A DNA stretch of 64,000 bases from Salegentibacter lacus (GCF_020164555.1 NZ_JAIQZB010000003.1:185938-249937); one strand, 5' to 3'; counted from the first letter of the stretch, positions 9,341 through 18,905 are shown. The notes: generated from the sequence alone by a model not told the origin. Program-made: numbers and translations.

Positions 9341-10504
9341 ATGGAAGAAACAGTATTATATAAACAACTATTTAAAAGTTATAATTCATTTAAAAATCAG
9401 GAGATTTCCGGGAGATATATTCGGCAAATTGATATTCAAAATTTGCTGGATAATCTGGAAGAAAAGTTCATTGTAAAAAACATTGGAGATTCGGTTCTGG
9501 GTAAACCTATTCATAGTATTCAATTTGGTAATGGACCAATAAAAATTCTTGCCTGGTCCCAAATGCATGGAAATGAATCTACCACCACTAAAGCGGTTTT
9601 TGATCTTCTTAATTATATAAGTATTTATAGAGACGAAGCTTTAGTAAAATCTTTTTTAGCGAACTGCAGCTTCTGTATTATTCCAATGTTGAATCCTGAT
9701 GGCGCCGAGGCTTACACACGTGTTAATGCCAATAAAATTGATCTAAACCGTGATGCGCAGGATCTAAGTCAGCCGGAAAGCAGGATTCTACGAAGGGAAT
9801 TCGAAAAATTTCAACCTGATTTCTGTCTAAACCTACATGACCAGCGAACTATCTTTAGTGCAGGAAGCAAGCCTGAACCAGCAGTTTTATCGTTTTTAAC
9901 GCCTTCTATGGATAAGGAGCGACAAATCTTCCCTTCCCGTATAAAAAGTATGCAGCTTATCGCTAAAATAGCTTCAGATCTTTCAGATTTACTTCCGGGG
10001 AGAATAGGAAGGTATGATGATGGTTTTAATATTAATTGTACCGGAGATACCTTTCAAAGTACGCAAACGCCTACCATTCTTTTTGAAGCCGGGCATTATC
10101 CTGAAGATTATAAGCGAGAAGAAACGAGGGAATATGTGTTTTTGGCTTTAATATCGGTTTTAAAAGGAATATGTGACGAAAGTTTCAAAGAAATAGATTA
10201 TCGCGATTATCAAAACATCCCTGAAAATGAAAAATTATTTAATGACATCATCTTAAGAGAGGCTAAAACCGAAAATAGAGTAGTGGATATCTCAATACAA
10301 TATAAAGAAGGGGTTAAAGGTGGAAAATTGCTGTTTTTGCCGGAAATAGAGAAAATTGACTCAAAAATTAGCAAGTTCGCACATAAAGAAATCTTTTGTG
10401 AGAATAAAAAAATTGAAATTAACGGCGAATCTACACTTACCGAAAACGTTATAGTTAATAAAATCACCCTAAATGGTCTAGAATTGCCTCTTAAATGTGA
10501 ATAA
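9341..10504 (+). CDS. M14-family zinc carboxypeptidase
   Basis: 387 aa. Zinc ligands and substrate residues of the M14 family are visible: HGNE (the HxxE motif) in WSQMHGNESTTTKA, the Arg of DLNRDAQ, a third zinc His in NLHDQRT, and the catalytic Glu in LFEAGHYPED. There is no clear signal peptide, so it seems cytoplasmic. M14 enzymes cut C-terminal residues from peptides; subfamily and substrate cannot be set from sequence. I start at the ATG at 9341: the frame can be extended to a GTG at 9311, but that adds residues encoded by the operator DNA. It is divergent from the XRE regulator and probably controlled by it. Confidence 0.85.
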   Translation: MEETVLYKQLFKSYNSFKNQEISGRYIRQIDIQNLLDNLEEKFIVKNIGDSVLGKPIHSIQFGNGPIKILAWSQMHGNESTTTKAVFDLLNYISIYRDEALVKSFLANCSFCIIPMLNPDGAEAYTRVNANKIDLNRDAQDLSQPESRILRREFEKFQPDFCLNLHDQRTIFSAGSKPEPAVLSFLTPSMDKERQIFPSRIKSMQLIAKIASDLSDLLPGRIGRYDDGFNINCTGDTFQSTQTPTILFEAGHYPEDYKREETREYVFLALISVLKGICDESFKEIDYRDYQNIPENEKLFNDIILREAKTENRVVDISIQYKEGVKGGKLLFLPEIEKIDSKISKFAHKEIFCENKKIEINGESTLTENVIVNKITLNGLELPLKCE

Positions 10505-10579
10505 TTCTCAAAAACCTTAGCAATTATTCAAGGATTTTGTATTAATTTTGAATTTCATATAAATAAAGAAATTTAAAAA

Positions 10580-11059
10580 ATGGCCAAGTTTAAATTAGAC
10601 GAAACAGATCATCAGATTCTCGATATGTTAATTGAGAATACCAGGACTCCATTTACCGATATCGCGAAGAAACTTTTAATATCGGCAGGAACCGTACACG
10701 TAAGGGTTAAAAAAATGGAAGAAGCAGGAATTATAAAAGGTTCTTCTTTAACTCTGGATTATAAGAAATTGGGGTATGCGTTTATTGCCTACGTTGGTGT
10801 TTTTTTAAAGAATACTTCACAAACGAAATTTGTATTAGAACGCATTAACGAAATTCCTTTTGTGACTGTTGCTCACGTTACTACGGGTAAATTTAATGTA
10901 TTCTGTAAAATTAGAGCACGTAATACACAACACGCTAAGGAAGTAATCTTTCAATTAGACGATATTGAAGGAGTTTACAGAACAGAAACTATGATTTCTT
11001 TAGAAGAGAGCTTAAACGATAAAAAACGTTTAATGCACTCTATTTTTCAGGATATGTAA
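10580..11059 (+). CDS. Lrp/AsnC-family transcriptional regulator
   Basis: 159 aa. An N-terminal winged HTH (residues 4-60: LDETDHQILDMLIENTRTPF, then SAGTVHVRVKKMEEAGII) is followed by the RAM/ACT-like effector domain (about 68-150), in which amino acids usually bind between dimers. TAATTTTG at 10543-10550 upstream matches a -7 box. A strong terminator follows, so it is probably monocistronic. The effector is unknown; family members respond to amino acids such as leucine, lysine or asparagine. Confidence 0.92.
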   Translation: MAKFKLDETDHQILDMLIENTRTPFTDIAKKLLISAGTVHVRVKKMEEAGIIKGSSLTLDYKKLGYAFIAYVGVFLKNTSQTKFVLERINEIPFVTVAHVTTGKFNVFCKIRARNTQHAKEVIFQLDDIEGVYRTETMISLEESLNDKKRLMHSIFQDM

Positions 11060-11080
11060 ATAAGCCTAAACTTATTATAA

Positions 11081-11116
11081 AAACCCTTTAGGCTTCCGTG
11101 TTTAAAGGGTTTTTTT
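11081..11116 (+). terminator. Rho-independent terminator of the Lrp gene
   Basis: AAACCCTTTA (11081-11090) pairs with TAAAGGGTTT (11103-11112) around a 12-base loop, followed by a T run. Its position shows that the GTG at 11098 cannot be the start of the next gene. Confidence 0.85.
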
Positions 11117-11154
11117 ATAACTTTAAATTTAATCTTAATCAACTAAAATTAATT

Positions 11155-13728
11155 ATGCACAGAGAACCAAAACTAGAACGTTTTAATGAAAGCGTACTTT
11201 CAAAATATCAGGTCTATAATAGTATATTCCTAACGCTACCTTTTGACGATATTAGTAAAACAGGATCCCTGTTGCCTCTTTTTCAGGAAATTTGTGAAGC
11301 AGGCTTTAAGGATAACAAAAATCCTTCAGAGATTATTGAGAGTTTTTTTAGTAAATACCAGGATGATCCTTCAGAAGAGCATCAAATCAGTTTACTTTTC
11401 AGGTTTATTCAATATATAGAAAGACAGGTAGTACTTTTTGATGCTATAGAAGATGCGTCTTTTCCTATAGTAAATAATATGGATGGCCGCGGAACTCTTA
11501 GAAACGTAAAAGAGGAAGCTGAAGCTAAAGATAAAACGCCAGAGTTACGTGAGTATCTAAAGCGCTTTAATGTGAGACCAACATTAACTGCCCACCCAAC
11601 GCAGTTCTATCCGGGAGCCGTTTTAGGAATAATTACCGATTTGGATAAAGCTATTCAAAAGAACGATATTACGCTTATTAAGAAATTACTGGCGCAACTT
11701 GGTAAAACTCCGTTTTTCAAAAAAGAGAAGCCAACACCTTATGATGAAGCCGTAAGCTTAATCTGGTATTTTGAAAATGTATTTTACCAAAGTGTAAGTA
11801 AGATCTATAACTATATTCAGCAGAATATTTTTGATGGCGAAGATATTGGCAACCAGGTAATCAATTTAGGATTCTGGCCAGGGGGAGACCGTGATGGTAA
11901 TCCATTCGTGACAACTGAAATTACGTTAAAAGTTGCCAAGAGATTAAGAAGTACTATTTTGATGAATTATTATCGGGATATTAGAAGACTTAAAAGAAGG
12001 GTAACCTTTAGCGAAGTCGATGCAATTATTGCTGAAATAGAAACTCCCCTCTATCAAAGTGCAATCTCCAAGACTGGAAAGATTAAAATGTCACTTGAAG
12101 ATTTCAAGTCTAAGCTTCATCAACTCAAAGAAATAGTTGAAGCGAAACATCAGGGCTTGTTCGTTGAAGATATTGACGATCTAATTAATAAGGTAAATAT
12201 ATTCGGATACCACTTTGCTACTTTAGATATCCGCCAGGATTCGGGAAAACACGCTGAAGTTTTAGAGGAAATTATTAAAACCCAGCCCGATTTACTTCCT
12301 AAAAACTATGCTTCTCTTTCTAACGAAGAACAAATAGAAGCGCTTACAAAAGCTGAAGGAAATATTGATCCTGAAAGTTATGAAGACGGTATTACTAAAT
12401 CTACTTTGTCCTCTATATACGCAATGCAGGAAATTCAGGAAAAGAACGGGGAAAATGGAGCTAACCGCTACATAATTAGCCATAGTGAAGTACCGCAAAG
12501 TATTTTAGAACCGTTTGCTTTCTTAAGGCTGTGTGGATGGAAGAAACCAACGGTAGATGTTATTCCTCTTTTTGAAACGGTACCCGATTTAAAAGCTTCA
12601 CCAGAAGTAATGGAGATTTTGTATAAAAATCCTGTTTATCGTGAGCATTTAAAAAGCAGAGGAGATAAGCAAACGATTATGCTCGGATTTAGTGATGGTA
12701 CTAAAGATGGTGGATATTTAATGGCCAACTGGAGTATTTACAAAGCTAAGGAGATGCTTACCGAAGTTTCCAGGAGATATGGCATTAAAGTCGTATTTTT
12801 TGATGGTAGAGGAGGACCACCGGCTCGTGGTGGTGGTAAGACACACCAGTTTTATGCTTCCTTAGGTTCAGATATTGAAAATGAAGAAATTCAGTTAACC
12901 GTACAGGGTCAAACTATTAGTTCTAATTTTGGAACCCTGGATTCCTGTAGATATAATCTGGAGCAATTATTAAGTTCAGGTGTTTCAAATGAAATTTTTA
13001 GTGATGATAAAAACAAGTTAACCGATGAAGACCGGGAAACTATGACCAGACTTGCTGAAATTAGTTATGAAACCTATACCAACTTCAAGCAACACGAGAA
13101 ATTTATTCCTTATTTAGAAAAGATGAGTACGCTTAAATATTACGCAAAAACTAATATTGGTAGCCGCCCATCTAAAAGGAATAAATCTGCCGAGCTTAAT
13201 TTAGACGATCTTAGGGCAATTCCTTTTGTAGGAAGCTGGAGCCAGTTAAAACAAAATGTTCCCGGATTTTTTGGTGTGGGAACGGCACTGGAAAAGTTTG
13301 AACAGGCTGGTGAGTTTGACAAAGTTCAGCAACTTTATAACAATTCGGTATTCTTTAAAACCTTATTGGAGAATTCTATGATGAGCCTTACCAAATCTTT
13401 CTTCGCGCTAACCGCGTATATGGAGCAGGATAAGGAATTTGGAGAATTTTGGAAGATCATTTATGCTGAATATAAGCGTAGCCATGCGATGTTATTAAAA
13501 GTAACCGGTTATGATGAGCTCATGGAAAATCAGCCAGCCGGTAGAGCATCTATTCAGGCTCGTGAGCGAATTGTTTTACCTTTGTTAACCATTCAGCAGC
13601 ACGCGCTTAGAAAAGTTCAGGAGCTTCAGGAGCAGGGCAAGAGTGCTGAAGAAATGCTGGAAGTTTACGAAAAAATGGTAACACGTTCCCTTTACGGTAA
13701 TATTAACGCAAGTAGAAATTCAGCTTAA
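11155..13728 (+). CDS. ppc: Phosphoenolpyruvate carboxylase
   Basis: 857 aa from the ATG at 11155 (MHREPKLERF); the longer frame from a GTG at 11098 runs through the preceding terminator and is rejected. The enzyme carboxylates PEP to oxaloacetate, replenishing the TCA cycle. Landmarks: catalytic His147 in LTAHPTQ, Arg246 in GGDRDGNPF, GFSDGTKDGGYL, and the mobile loop Arg552 in FFDGRGGPPARGGGKTHQ. Several differ from the proteobacterial and plant consensus (TAHPTE, FHGRGGSVGRGGG), and the C-terminus ends RNSA instead of the usual QNTG. I believe these are shared across the Bacteroidota branch. It leads an operon with the DinB-like gene two bases downstream. Confidence 0.93.
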   Translation: MHREPKLERFNESVLSKYQVYNSIFLTLPFDDISKTGSLLPLFQEICEAGFKDNKNPSEIIESFFSKYQDDPSEEHQISLLFRFIQYIERQVVLFDAIEDASFPIVNNMDGRGTLRNVKEEAEAKDKTPELREYLKRFNVRPTLTAHPTQFYPGAVLGIITDLDKAIQKNDITLIKKLLAQLGKTPFFKKEKPTPYDEAVSLIWYFENVFYQSVSKIYNYIQQNIFDGEDIGNQVINLGFWPGGDRDGNPFVTTEITLKVAKRLRSTILMNYYRDIRRLKRRVTFSEVDAIIAEIETPLYQSAISKTGKIKMSLEDFKSKLHQLKEIVEAKHQGLFVEDIDDLINKVNIFGYHFATLDIRQDSGKHAEVLEEIIKTQPDLLPKNYASLSNEEQIEALTKAEGNIDPESYEDGITKSTLSSIYAMQEIQEKNGENGANRYIISHSEVPQSILEPFAFLRLCGWKKPTVDVIPLFETVPDLKASPEVMEILYKNPVYREHLKSRGDKQTIMLGFSDGTKDGGYLMANWSIYKAKEMLTEVSRRYGIKVVFFDGRGGPPARGGGKTHQFYASLGSDIENEEIQLTVQGQTISSNFGTLDSCRYNLEQLLSSGVSNEIFSDDKNKLTDEDRETMTRLAEISYETYTNFKQHEKFIPYLEKMSTLKYYAKTNIGSRPSKRNKSAELNLDDLRAIPFVGSWSQLKQNVPGFFGVGTALEKFEQAGEFDKVQQLYNNSVFFKTLLENSMMSLTKSFFALTAYMEQDKEFGEFWKIIYAEYKRSHAMLLKVTGYDELMENQPAGRASIQARERIVLPLLTIQQHALRKVQELQEQGKSAEEMLEVYEKMVTRSLYGNINASRNSA

Positions 13729-13730
13729 TA

Positions 13731-14255
13731 ATGATAGCGAAGAATCTAACATCTGATGAGTACAATGCGTACTATGACAGATATTTACAGAAAATCCCCG
13801 GCAATTTAGAGCTGGGGATTTTACTTCTGGAGAACAAGGAAGAATTCCTTGGCTTACTGAAGAAAATAAAACCGGAAGACTTAACCTATAGTTACGCTGA
13901 AGGTAAATGGACTATAGCTGAAGTAATTCAGCATCTTATAGATGTAGAACGTATTTTTCAATATAGATCGCTTACTCTTGCAAGAGAACCGGGGATTAAA
14001 TTACCGGGCTTTGATCACGATGCTTATGTTCCTGCCAGCTCTGCTAAAAACCGTAGCCTAAAAAGTTTTAAAAAGGAATTTAAAGCGGTACGAAATGCCG
14101 GAATTTCCCTATACCAGAGCTTTTCTAAAGAAATGCTGGAGAGTCAGGGATTTGTAAGTGGAAGTTCAACCAGCTGCAGGGCTTTGGGATTTATAACTGC
14201 GGGACATACCAAACATCATATTGAAATATTTAAAGAGAAATATCATATTTCATGA
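13731..14255 (+). CDS. DinB-family protein
   Basis: 174 aa with the four-helix DinB/YfiT fold signature: a first metal His in EVIQHLIDVERIFQYR (about residue 65) and a second in HTKHHIEIFKEKY at the C-terminus. Relatives are metal-dependent transferases acting on thiols, such as bacillithiol S-transferases, but the substrate is unknown for this branch. It begins two bases after ppc and overlaps the next gene by four bases (ATGA), so it is in the ppc operon. Confidence 0.85.
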   Translation: MIAKNLTSDEYNAYYDRYLQKIPGNLELGILLLENKEEFLGLLKKIKPEDLTYSYAEGKWTIAEVIQHLIDVERIFQYRSLTLAREPGIKLPGFDHDAYVPASSAKNRSLKSFKKEFKAVRNAGISLYQSFSKEMLESQGFVSGSSTSCRALGFITAGHTKHHIEIFKEKYHIS

Positions 14256-15262
14256 AATTTCTTAAAACCACCTGGTCACTTTTTAAACAAGCATATATAA
14301 GCTGGAATAGGAACGAACCCTATGCCCGTAGTGCTACTATAGCCTACTATGCATTGTTTTCCTTACCATCTCTATTGATTATTGTAGTAACTATTGCTGG
14401 ATATTTCTTTGAACAGGAAGCTGTACAGGGAAGATTAACTACAGAAATTAGTGGTTTTATAGGCCAGGAGCCTGCTGAAGCTATTGAAAAAATGATTGCC
14501 AGTGCAGCCCTTGCATCAGAATCTACGTGGGCAATTATATTTGGTATAGGAATGTTGCTTTTTGGTGCCACCGGGGTCTTTTTCCAACTTAAAATGGCTA
14601 TGAACAATATCTGGAACGTAGCTGCCAAAAAAACCGATTTCCTTAGAATGATGTTCGATCGCCTTATTTCATTTGGAATGGTGATGGTTATAGGTCTTTT
14701 ATTACTACTCTCCCTTGTTATTTCCACCTTGATAAGAATTCTAAAAGACAAAATTGGTGATTATGCACCCAATGTAACTGAATTTATGGTAGAGGCTGCT
14801 AATTCCAGCATTTCATTTCTTGTAATTACGACCTTATTTGCTGCCATCTTTAAGTTGCTTCCCGATATTAAATTGCGGTGGAGGGTTACTTATTTGGGAG
14901 CCGCGGTTACCACCATTTTATTTCTAATAGGAGAAGCATTAATTAGTTTTTACTTCGGAAAAAGCGAACCGGCTTCGGTCTATGGCGGGGCATCTTCTGT
15001 AGTGCTAATTCTACTTTGGGTTTATTATACCTGCCTAATCTTGTTTTTTGGAGCCGAATTCACCGTGCAATACGCCCTTCTTAGAAATGAAAGGGTAGTT
15101 CCAAATAAATATGGAGAACCTGCCATTTACCAGGAACTGGAAAAATTACAACAGAAGCGTACTCAGTTGGAGGAAGAAAAGGAAATTATAGATACGCTTA
15201 AGAATAATATGGATTGGGAGAAAAACCGGGGAAAGAATCAAAAAATCAAGAATAAGAAATAG
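14252..15262 (+). CDS. YihY/BrkB-family inner-membrane protein
   Basis: 336 aa with six predicted transmembrane helices, the family's N-terminal signature ARSATIAYYALFSLPSLL, and SVYGGASSVVLILLWVYYTC near the end. A charged coiled-coil tail (about 290-336, rich in Lys and Glu) extends into the cytoplasm. The family was once annotated as ribonuclease BN, wrongly; its real role is unproven, with suggestions of an alternate lipid or anionic transporter. It ends the ppc-DinB operon, overlapping the preceding gene. Confidence 0.88.
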   Translation: MKFLKTTWSLFKQAYISWNRNEPYARSATIAYYALFSLPSLLIIVVTIAGYFFEQEAVQGRLTTEISGFIGQEPAEAIEKMIASAALASESTWAIIFGIGMLLFGATGVFFQLKMAMNNIWNVAAKKTDFLRMMFDRLISFGMVMVIGLLLLLSLVISTLIRILKDKIGDYAPNVTEFMVEAANSSISFLVITTLFAAIFKLLPDIKLRWRVTYLGAAVTTILFLIGEALISFYFGKSEPASVYGGASSVVLILLWVYYTCLILFFGAEFTVQYALLRNERVVPNKYGEPAIYQELEKLQQKRTQLEEEKEIIDTLKNNMDWEKNRGKNQKIKNKK

Positions 15263-15358
15263 CTGCTTTTTAAATAGTTTTAAGAGAATTAATAAAGTTT
15301 AACTTTAAGCGGGGTTCCTTTTATAATGCCCTTAGCACACTATTGGATATACATATTT

Positions 15359-15366
15359 TATCTTTG
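15359..15366 (+). promoter_or_regulatory. -7 box upstream of the DJ-1/PfpI gene
   Basis: TATCTTTG is an exact match to the Bacteroidota -7 consensus TAnnTTTG, 26 bp before the ATG at 15393. No convincing -33 box lies at the right distance. Confidence 0.35.
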
Positions 15367-15392
15367 AGTGAACCAAAAATGAAGATGAAATT

Positions 15393-15941
15393 ATGGAAAA
15401 GAGAATAGCAATTTTAGCTACAAACGGATTTGAAAAGAGTGAATTATTTTCCCCAAAAGAGGCTTTAGAAAACGAAGGTTTTAAAGTAGATATAGTAAGC
15501 CTTGAAAAAGGAAAAATTAAAGGCTGGGAAGGTACTGACTGGTCTGGAGAAATAGATGTTGATCGCAGCATAAATGAGGTAAGCGCTAAAGAATATAATG
15601 CTTTAGTACTTCCCGGTGGAGTGATTAACCCAGATCAATTAAGAAGAAATGACGAAGTTTTAGTTTTTGTGCGTGACTTCTTTAAGCAAAGTAAGCCTGT
15701 AGGCGCTATTTGCCACGCAGCATGGACGCTAATTGATGCAGAAGTTGTAGAAGGCCGTACAATGACTTCTTTTAGCTCTATCAAAAAAGACCTGGAAAAC
15801 GCAGGAGCACTTTGGGTAGATAAAGAAGTAGTTGTAGATGAAGCTTTCGTAACTTCTAGAAATCCTGATGATCTTCCGGCATTTAATGCTAAGATGATTG
15901 AGGAAATCAAAGAAGGTAAGCACGATTTACAACATGCATAG
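15393..15941 (+). CDS. DJ-1/PfpI-family protein
   Basis: 182 aa of the DJ-1/PfpI superfamily. The nucleophilic elbow Cys107 lies in GAICHAAW and is followed by His, as in PfpI/YhbO/YajL-type proteins; the Glu that activates it is probably E17 in NGFEKSELFSP. Family roles include glyoxalase III, proposed protein deglycase, chaperone and protease activities; which applies here cannot be decided. It stands alone, bounded by a -7 box and a shared terminator. Likely a carbonyl or oxidative stress protein. Confidence 0.88.
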   Translation: MEKRIAILATNGFEKSELFSPKEALENEGFKVDIVSLEKGKIKGWEGTDWSGEIDVDRSINEVSAKEYNALVLPGGVINPDQLRRNDEVLVFVRDFFKQSKPVGAICHAAWTLIDAEVVEGRTMTSFSSIKKDLENAGALWVDKEVVVDEAFVTSRNPDDLPAFNAKMIEEIKEGKHDLQHA

Positions 15942-15965
15942 TACTTAAACCGAAATATTAGAATT

Positions 15966-16004
15966 AAAAAAGCCTGTCTGGAATTTCCCAGACAGGCTTT
16001 TTTT
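15966..16004. terminator. Bidirectional terminator between convergent genes
   Basis: AAAAAAGCCTGTCTGG (15966-15981) pairs perfectly with CCAGACAGGCTTTTTT (15988-16003) across a six-base loop. It has A and T tracts on both sides and serves the PfpI and dipeptidase genes. Confidence 0.92.
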
Positions 16005-16021
16005 AGTGTATATTTCAGAAT

Positions 16022-17311
16022 TTATGCTTTCTGAAGCTCTGCTGCTACGGCATCAACCTCGTCCATCACTCTGAGTAAATTTTCACCCCAAAGTTTAGCA
16101 ATTTCTTCCTCGGTATAGCCTCGTTTTACTAACTCTTTGGTGATATTTAAGGTTTCTGAAGCATCCTGCCAGCCGTCAATTCCGCCACCGCCATCAAAGT
16201 CTGAACTAATCCCTACGTGCTCAATTCCTATTAGCTTTACCATATAATCTATATGATCTACAAAATCTGAAACTCCAACGGGTACGATTTCTTCTTTCAA
16301 TAATTCAACTTCAGGTGCAGCCTCAGCTCGTACTTTTTGAAAATCGGCGTAATAAGCGTTTCTATCTTCATTGCTTAAAGCCCTTACAGAATCGCGGGGT
16401 AAAATCTCAAAACTCATTTCTTCGGCCTTTTTCTCATAAACTTTAGAACTAGCTTCGTTAAAAGCCTGGGTTTTCTCTGTGTTTACATAAGCGCTAAATG
16501 CAACAGTTTGTACAACCCCGCCGTGTTCTTTAAAAAGCAATAAAAGTTCATCATCTAAATTTCTACTACGATTGCAAAGTTCGCGAGCAGAGGAGTGGGA
16601 AGCGATAAGCGGTGCTTTAGAAAGCTCAAACATTTGTTTTATTGCTTCTTTAGAAGGATGCGAAACATCTATCATCATTCCCAGACGGTTCATTTCTGCG
16701 ATAACTTCTTTTCCCAAATCGCTAAGGCCGTTATGGAGCCATTCATCGTTTTCCTCACCGGTATTAGAATCGCTCAACTGACTGTGGCCCTGGTGGGAAA
16801 GCGACATATACCTTGCGCCCAGGTCGTAGAATTTCTCTACGTTCTCAATATCTTTTCCTATAGAATATCCATTTTCAACACCTATCATGGCTACTTTCAT
16901 TCCTTCAGAAGTCAACTTTCTTACTTCTTCAGAGTTTGTAGCTAATCCTATTTGGTCTGGTGCGAAATCTTTTACCAATTTATGAATAGCATCAAATTTG
17001 CTCATTGCATTTTCATAGCCATTTTTAAAACCTTCATCTGTAAGTTCATCCTGGCCGGTATAAACTATAAACCAGGCCACATCAAGTCCGCCGGCTTCCA
17101 TTTTAGGAAGGGTTACCTGGTTTTCCAGGTCCATGGTATAATTCCTGTCTTCAGTAAAATTATTTATATTGATATCGGCGTGGGTGTCTATAGTAATAAC
17201 ATTTTCGTGAATTTCTTTGGCTTTTTCAAGTAAAGCTTCATCACTGCTTTGCTGGGCAAGTACCAGATTTCCCGTAAAAATTAGCGCAAGGCTAAGAAGA
17301 TTTAATTTCAT
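16022..17311 (-). CDS. Exported membrane dipeptidase (peptidase M19)
   Basis: 429 aa with a signal peptide (MKLNLLSLALIFTGNLVLAQ) and thus periplasmic or membrane-attached. M19 renal-dipeptidase signatures are present: DTHADI (two zinc ligands), GVENGYSI with the bridging Glu, SHQGHSQLSDS, DVSHPSKEA, ASHSSARELCNR and GISSDFDGGGG. The family hydrolyses dipeptides including those with D-residues at the C-terminal side. It has a terminator shared with the convergent gene. The neighbouring amidoligase cluster transcribes away from it, so there is no operon link, but a peptide-related setting is suggestive. Confidence 0.92.
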   Translation of the reverse strand: MKLNLLSLALIFTGNLVLAQQSSDEALLEKAKEIHENVITIDTHADININNFTEDRNYTMDLENQVTLPKMEAGGLDVAWFIVYTGQDELTDEGFKNGYENAMSKFDAIHKLVKDFAPDQIGLATNSEEVRKLTSEGMKVAMIGVENGYSIGKDIENVEKFYDLGARYMSLSHQGHSQLSDSNTGEENDEWLHNGLSDLGKEVIAEMNRLGMMIDVSHPSKEAIKQMFELSKAPLIASHSSARELCNRSRNLDDELLLLFKEHGGVVQTVAFSAYVNTEKTQAFNEASSKVYEKKAEEMSFEILPRDSVRALSNEDRNAYYADFQKVRAEAAPEVELLKEEIVPVGVSDFVDHIDYMVKLIGIEHVGISSDFDGGGGIDGWQDASETLNITKELVKRGYTEEEIAKLWGENLLRVMDEVDAVAAELQKA

Positions 17312-17422
17312 ATATATTGTATTTCATTTTATTGAAGCCCTCAAATTACTAATAAATATTAAAGAAATAAATTGAATGTCTTATTTTGGTAAAAATCATT
17401 AAAAGCGTATTTAATTTTCTCC

Positions 17423-17430
17423 TACATTTG
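17423..17430 (+). promoter_or_regulatory. -7 box upstream of the amidoligase cluster
   Basis: TACATTTG matches TAnnTTTG exactly, 20 bp before the ATG at 17451. The nearest TTTG upstream (17385-17388) is too far for a normal -33 box. Confidence 0.4.
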
Positions 17431-17450
17431 ATAGAATTTTCAACTGCTCA

Positions 17451-18902
17451 ATGAATAAATATATAATTGTAAACCACCCTGAAAAGTGGAAACTAATACT
17501 GGATAATGTAGAGATAATTTCTGCCCAGGCTTATCTCACAAATCCCGACTTTGCCAGGATCAAAAATGCAAGGATTTTCAACCTTTCCAAAGATTATTCT
17601 TATCAATCTAAAGGTTACTACGTGTCGCTTTTAGCCGAAGCCCGCGGGCATTTAGCAATTCCTACCGTTAAAAATATTGTGGATTTACACGAACCGAAAC
17701 TGGTAAAAATAGTTTCAGAAGAGTTTGACGATTTAATGCAAACCAGCTTAAAAAGTATAAAATCGCAGGAATTCACCCTTAGTATTTATTTTGGGCAAAA
17801 TGTAGCCCAAAAATATAAGGAGTTGAGCGCTATGTTTCATAGGCACTTTCAAATACCGTTTTTGCGGGTAAAATTTAATTATACAACCAGGTGGAACATT
17901 AAAAGCATTAAAGCGATTTCTGAGGCAGAAATTCCCGAAGATCACTTAGAAAGTATGTATGAATTTGCGGCACAGTATTTTGCAAAAAAACGTTACGATA
18001 CACCTCGCACCAATACTGCGGAATACGATCTTGCAATTTTAGTACAACCCGATGATCCCGCATCGCCAAGTAATGCCAAAGCATTAAAGAAATTTGTGGA
18101 AATAGCTGAAAAAATGGATTTCTACGTAGAAATAGTTTCTCCTAAAGATCTTTCGCGATTATCTGCTTTTGATGCCTTGTTTATTCGGCAGAGTACCGAA
18201 GTAAATAATGAGGCTTATGCTTTTGCCCGAAAAGCCCAGCAAGAAGGGATTGCGATTATAGATTACCCTGATGCGATCCTTAAATGTTGTAATAAAGTTT
18301 ATATGGCTGAAGCTTTGGAAAACGCTAATATTCCAACGCCAAAAACTGTGATAATTCATAAAGAAAATATAGATAAGGTGCTAGAAATTACCGGGCTTCC
18401 GGTAGTTTTAAAATCTCCAGATTCTACGTTTTCCTTTGGAGTAAAGAAAGCGACTACGCCCGCTGAATACCAGGAATTAGTCACGATGATGCTCAAGAAA
18501 TCGGAATTAGTAATTGCGCAGGAATTTTCGCCTTCAGAATATGATTGGAGAATAGGAATTTTGGATAATAAACCTTTTTATGCCTGCCGTTATTATATGG
18601 CCAAAGGCCACTGGCAGATCTATAATTGGGATGCCAAGGCAAAAGACGATCAGGATGGAAATGCCGATTGCCTACCTATAGAAAAAGTTCCGAAGAAAAT
18701 ACTTGAAGCTGCTTTAAAATCGGCTAAATTAATGGGAACTGGTCTTTATGGAATAGATATAAAGGAAGTAGGAGGAAAAGCCCTTGTAATTGAAATTAAC
18801 GATAATCCAAACATAGATTTTGGAGTTGAAGACGCCTATTATGGCGAACAGGTTTATGTGGAAATTATAACCGCTCTAAAAAACCGCCTAGTAAAGAAAT
18901 AG
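17451..18902 (+). CDS. RimK-like ATP-grasp ligase with N-terminal RLAN-type domain
   Basis: 483 aa. The first ~200 residues match the RimK-like ATP-grasp N-terminal (RLAN-type) arrangement with YSYQSKGYYVSLLAEARGH. A pre-ATP-grasp segment (about 205-285) follows, then an ATP-grasp domain with PVVLKSPDSTFSFGV, DWRIGILD, and the metal-binding end LVIEINDNPNIDFGVED. ATP-grasp enzymes activate a carboxylate as acyl phosphate and join it to an amine; RimK itself adds glutamates to ribosomal protein S6. Three bases separate it from a GCS2-type ligase, itself overlapping an N-formylglutamate amidohydrolase, so the three likely make or remodel a small amide-linked compound. Product unknown. Confidence 0.88.
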   Translation: MNKYIIVNHPEKWKLILDNVEIISAQAYLTNPDFARIKNARIFNLSKDYSYQSKGYYVSLLAEARGHLAIPTVKNIVDLHEPKLVKIVSEEFDDLMQTSLKSIKSQEFTLSIYFGQNVAQKYKELSAMFHRHFQIPFLRVKFNYTTRWNIKSIKAISEAEIPEDHLESMYEFAAQYFAKKRYDTPRTNTAEYDLAILVQPDDPASPSNAKALKKFVEIAEKMDFYVEIVSPKDLSRLSAFDALFIRQSTEVNNEAYAFARKAQQEGIAIIDYPDAILKCCNKVYMAEALENANIPTPKTVIIHKENIDKVLEITGLPVVLKSPDSTFSFGVKKATTPAEYQELVTMMLKKSELVIAQEFSPSEYDWRIGILDNKPFYACRYYMAKGHWQIYNWDAKAKDDQDGNADCLPIEKVPKKILEAALKSAKLMGTGLYGIDIKEVGGKALVIEINDNPNIDFGVEDAYYGEQVYVEIITALKNRLVKK

Positions 18903-18905
18903 TTT

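Noticed and set aside
11098..11154. GTG start extending ppc
   Set aside because: It lies in the Lrp terminator hairpin.
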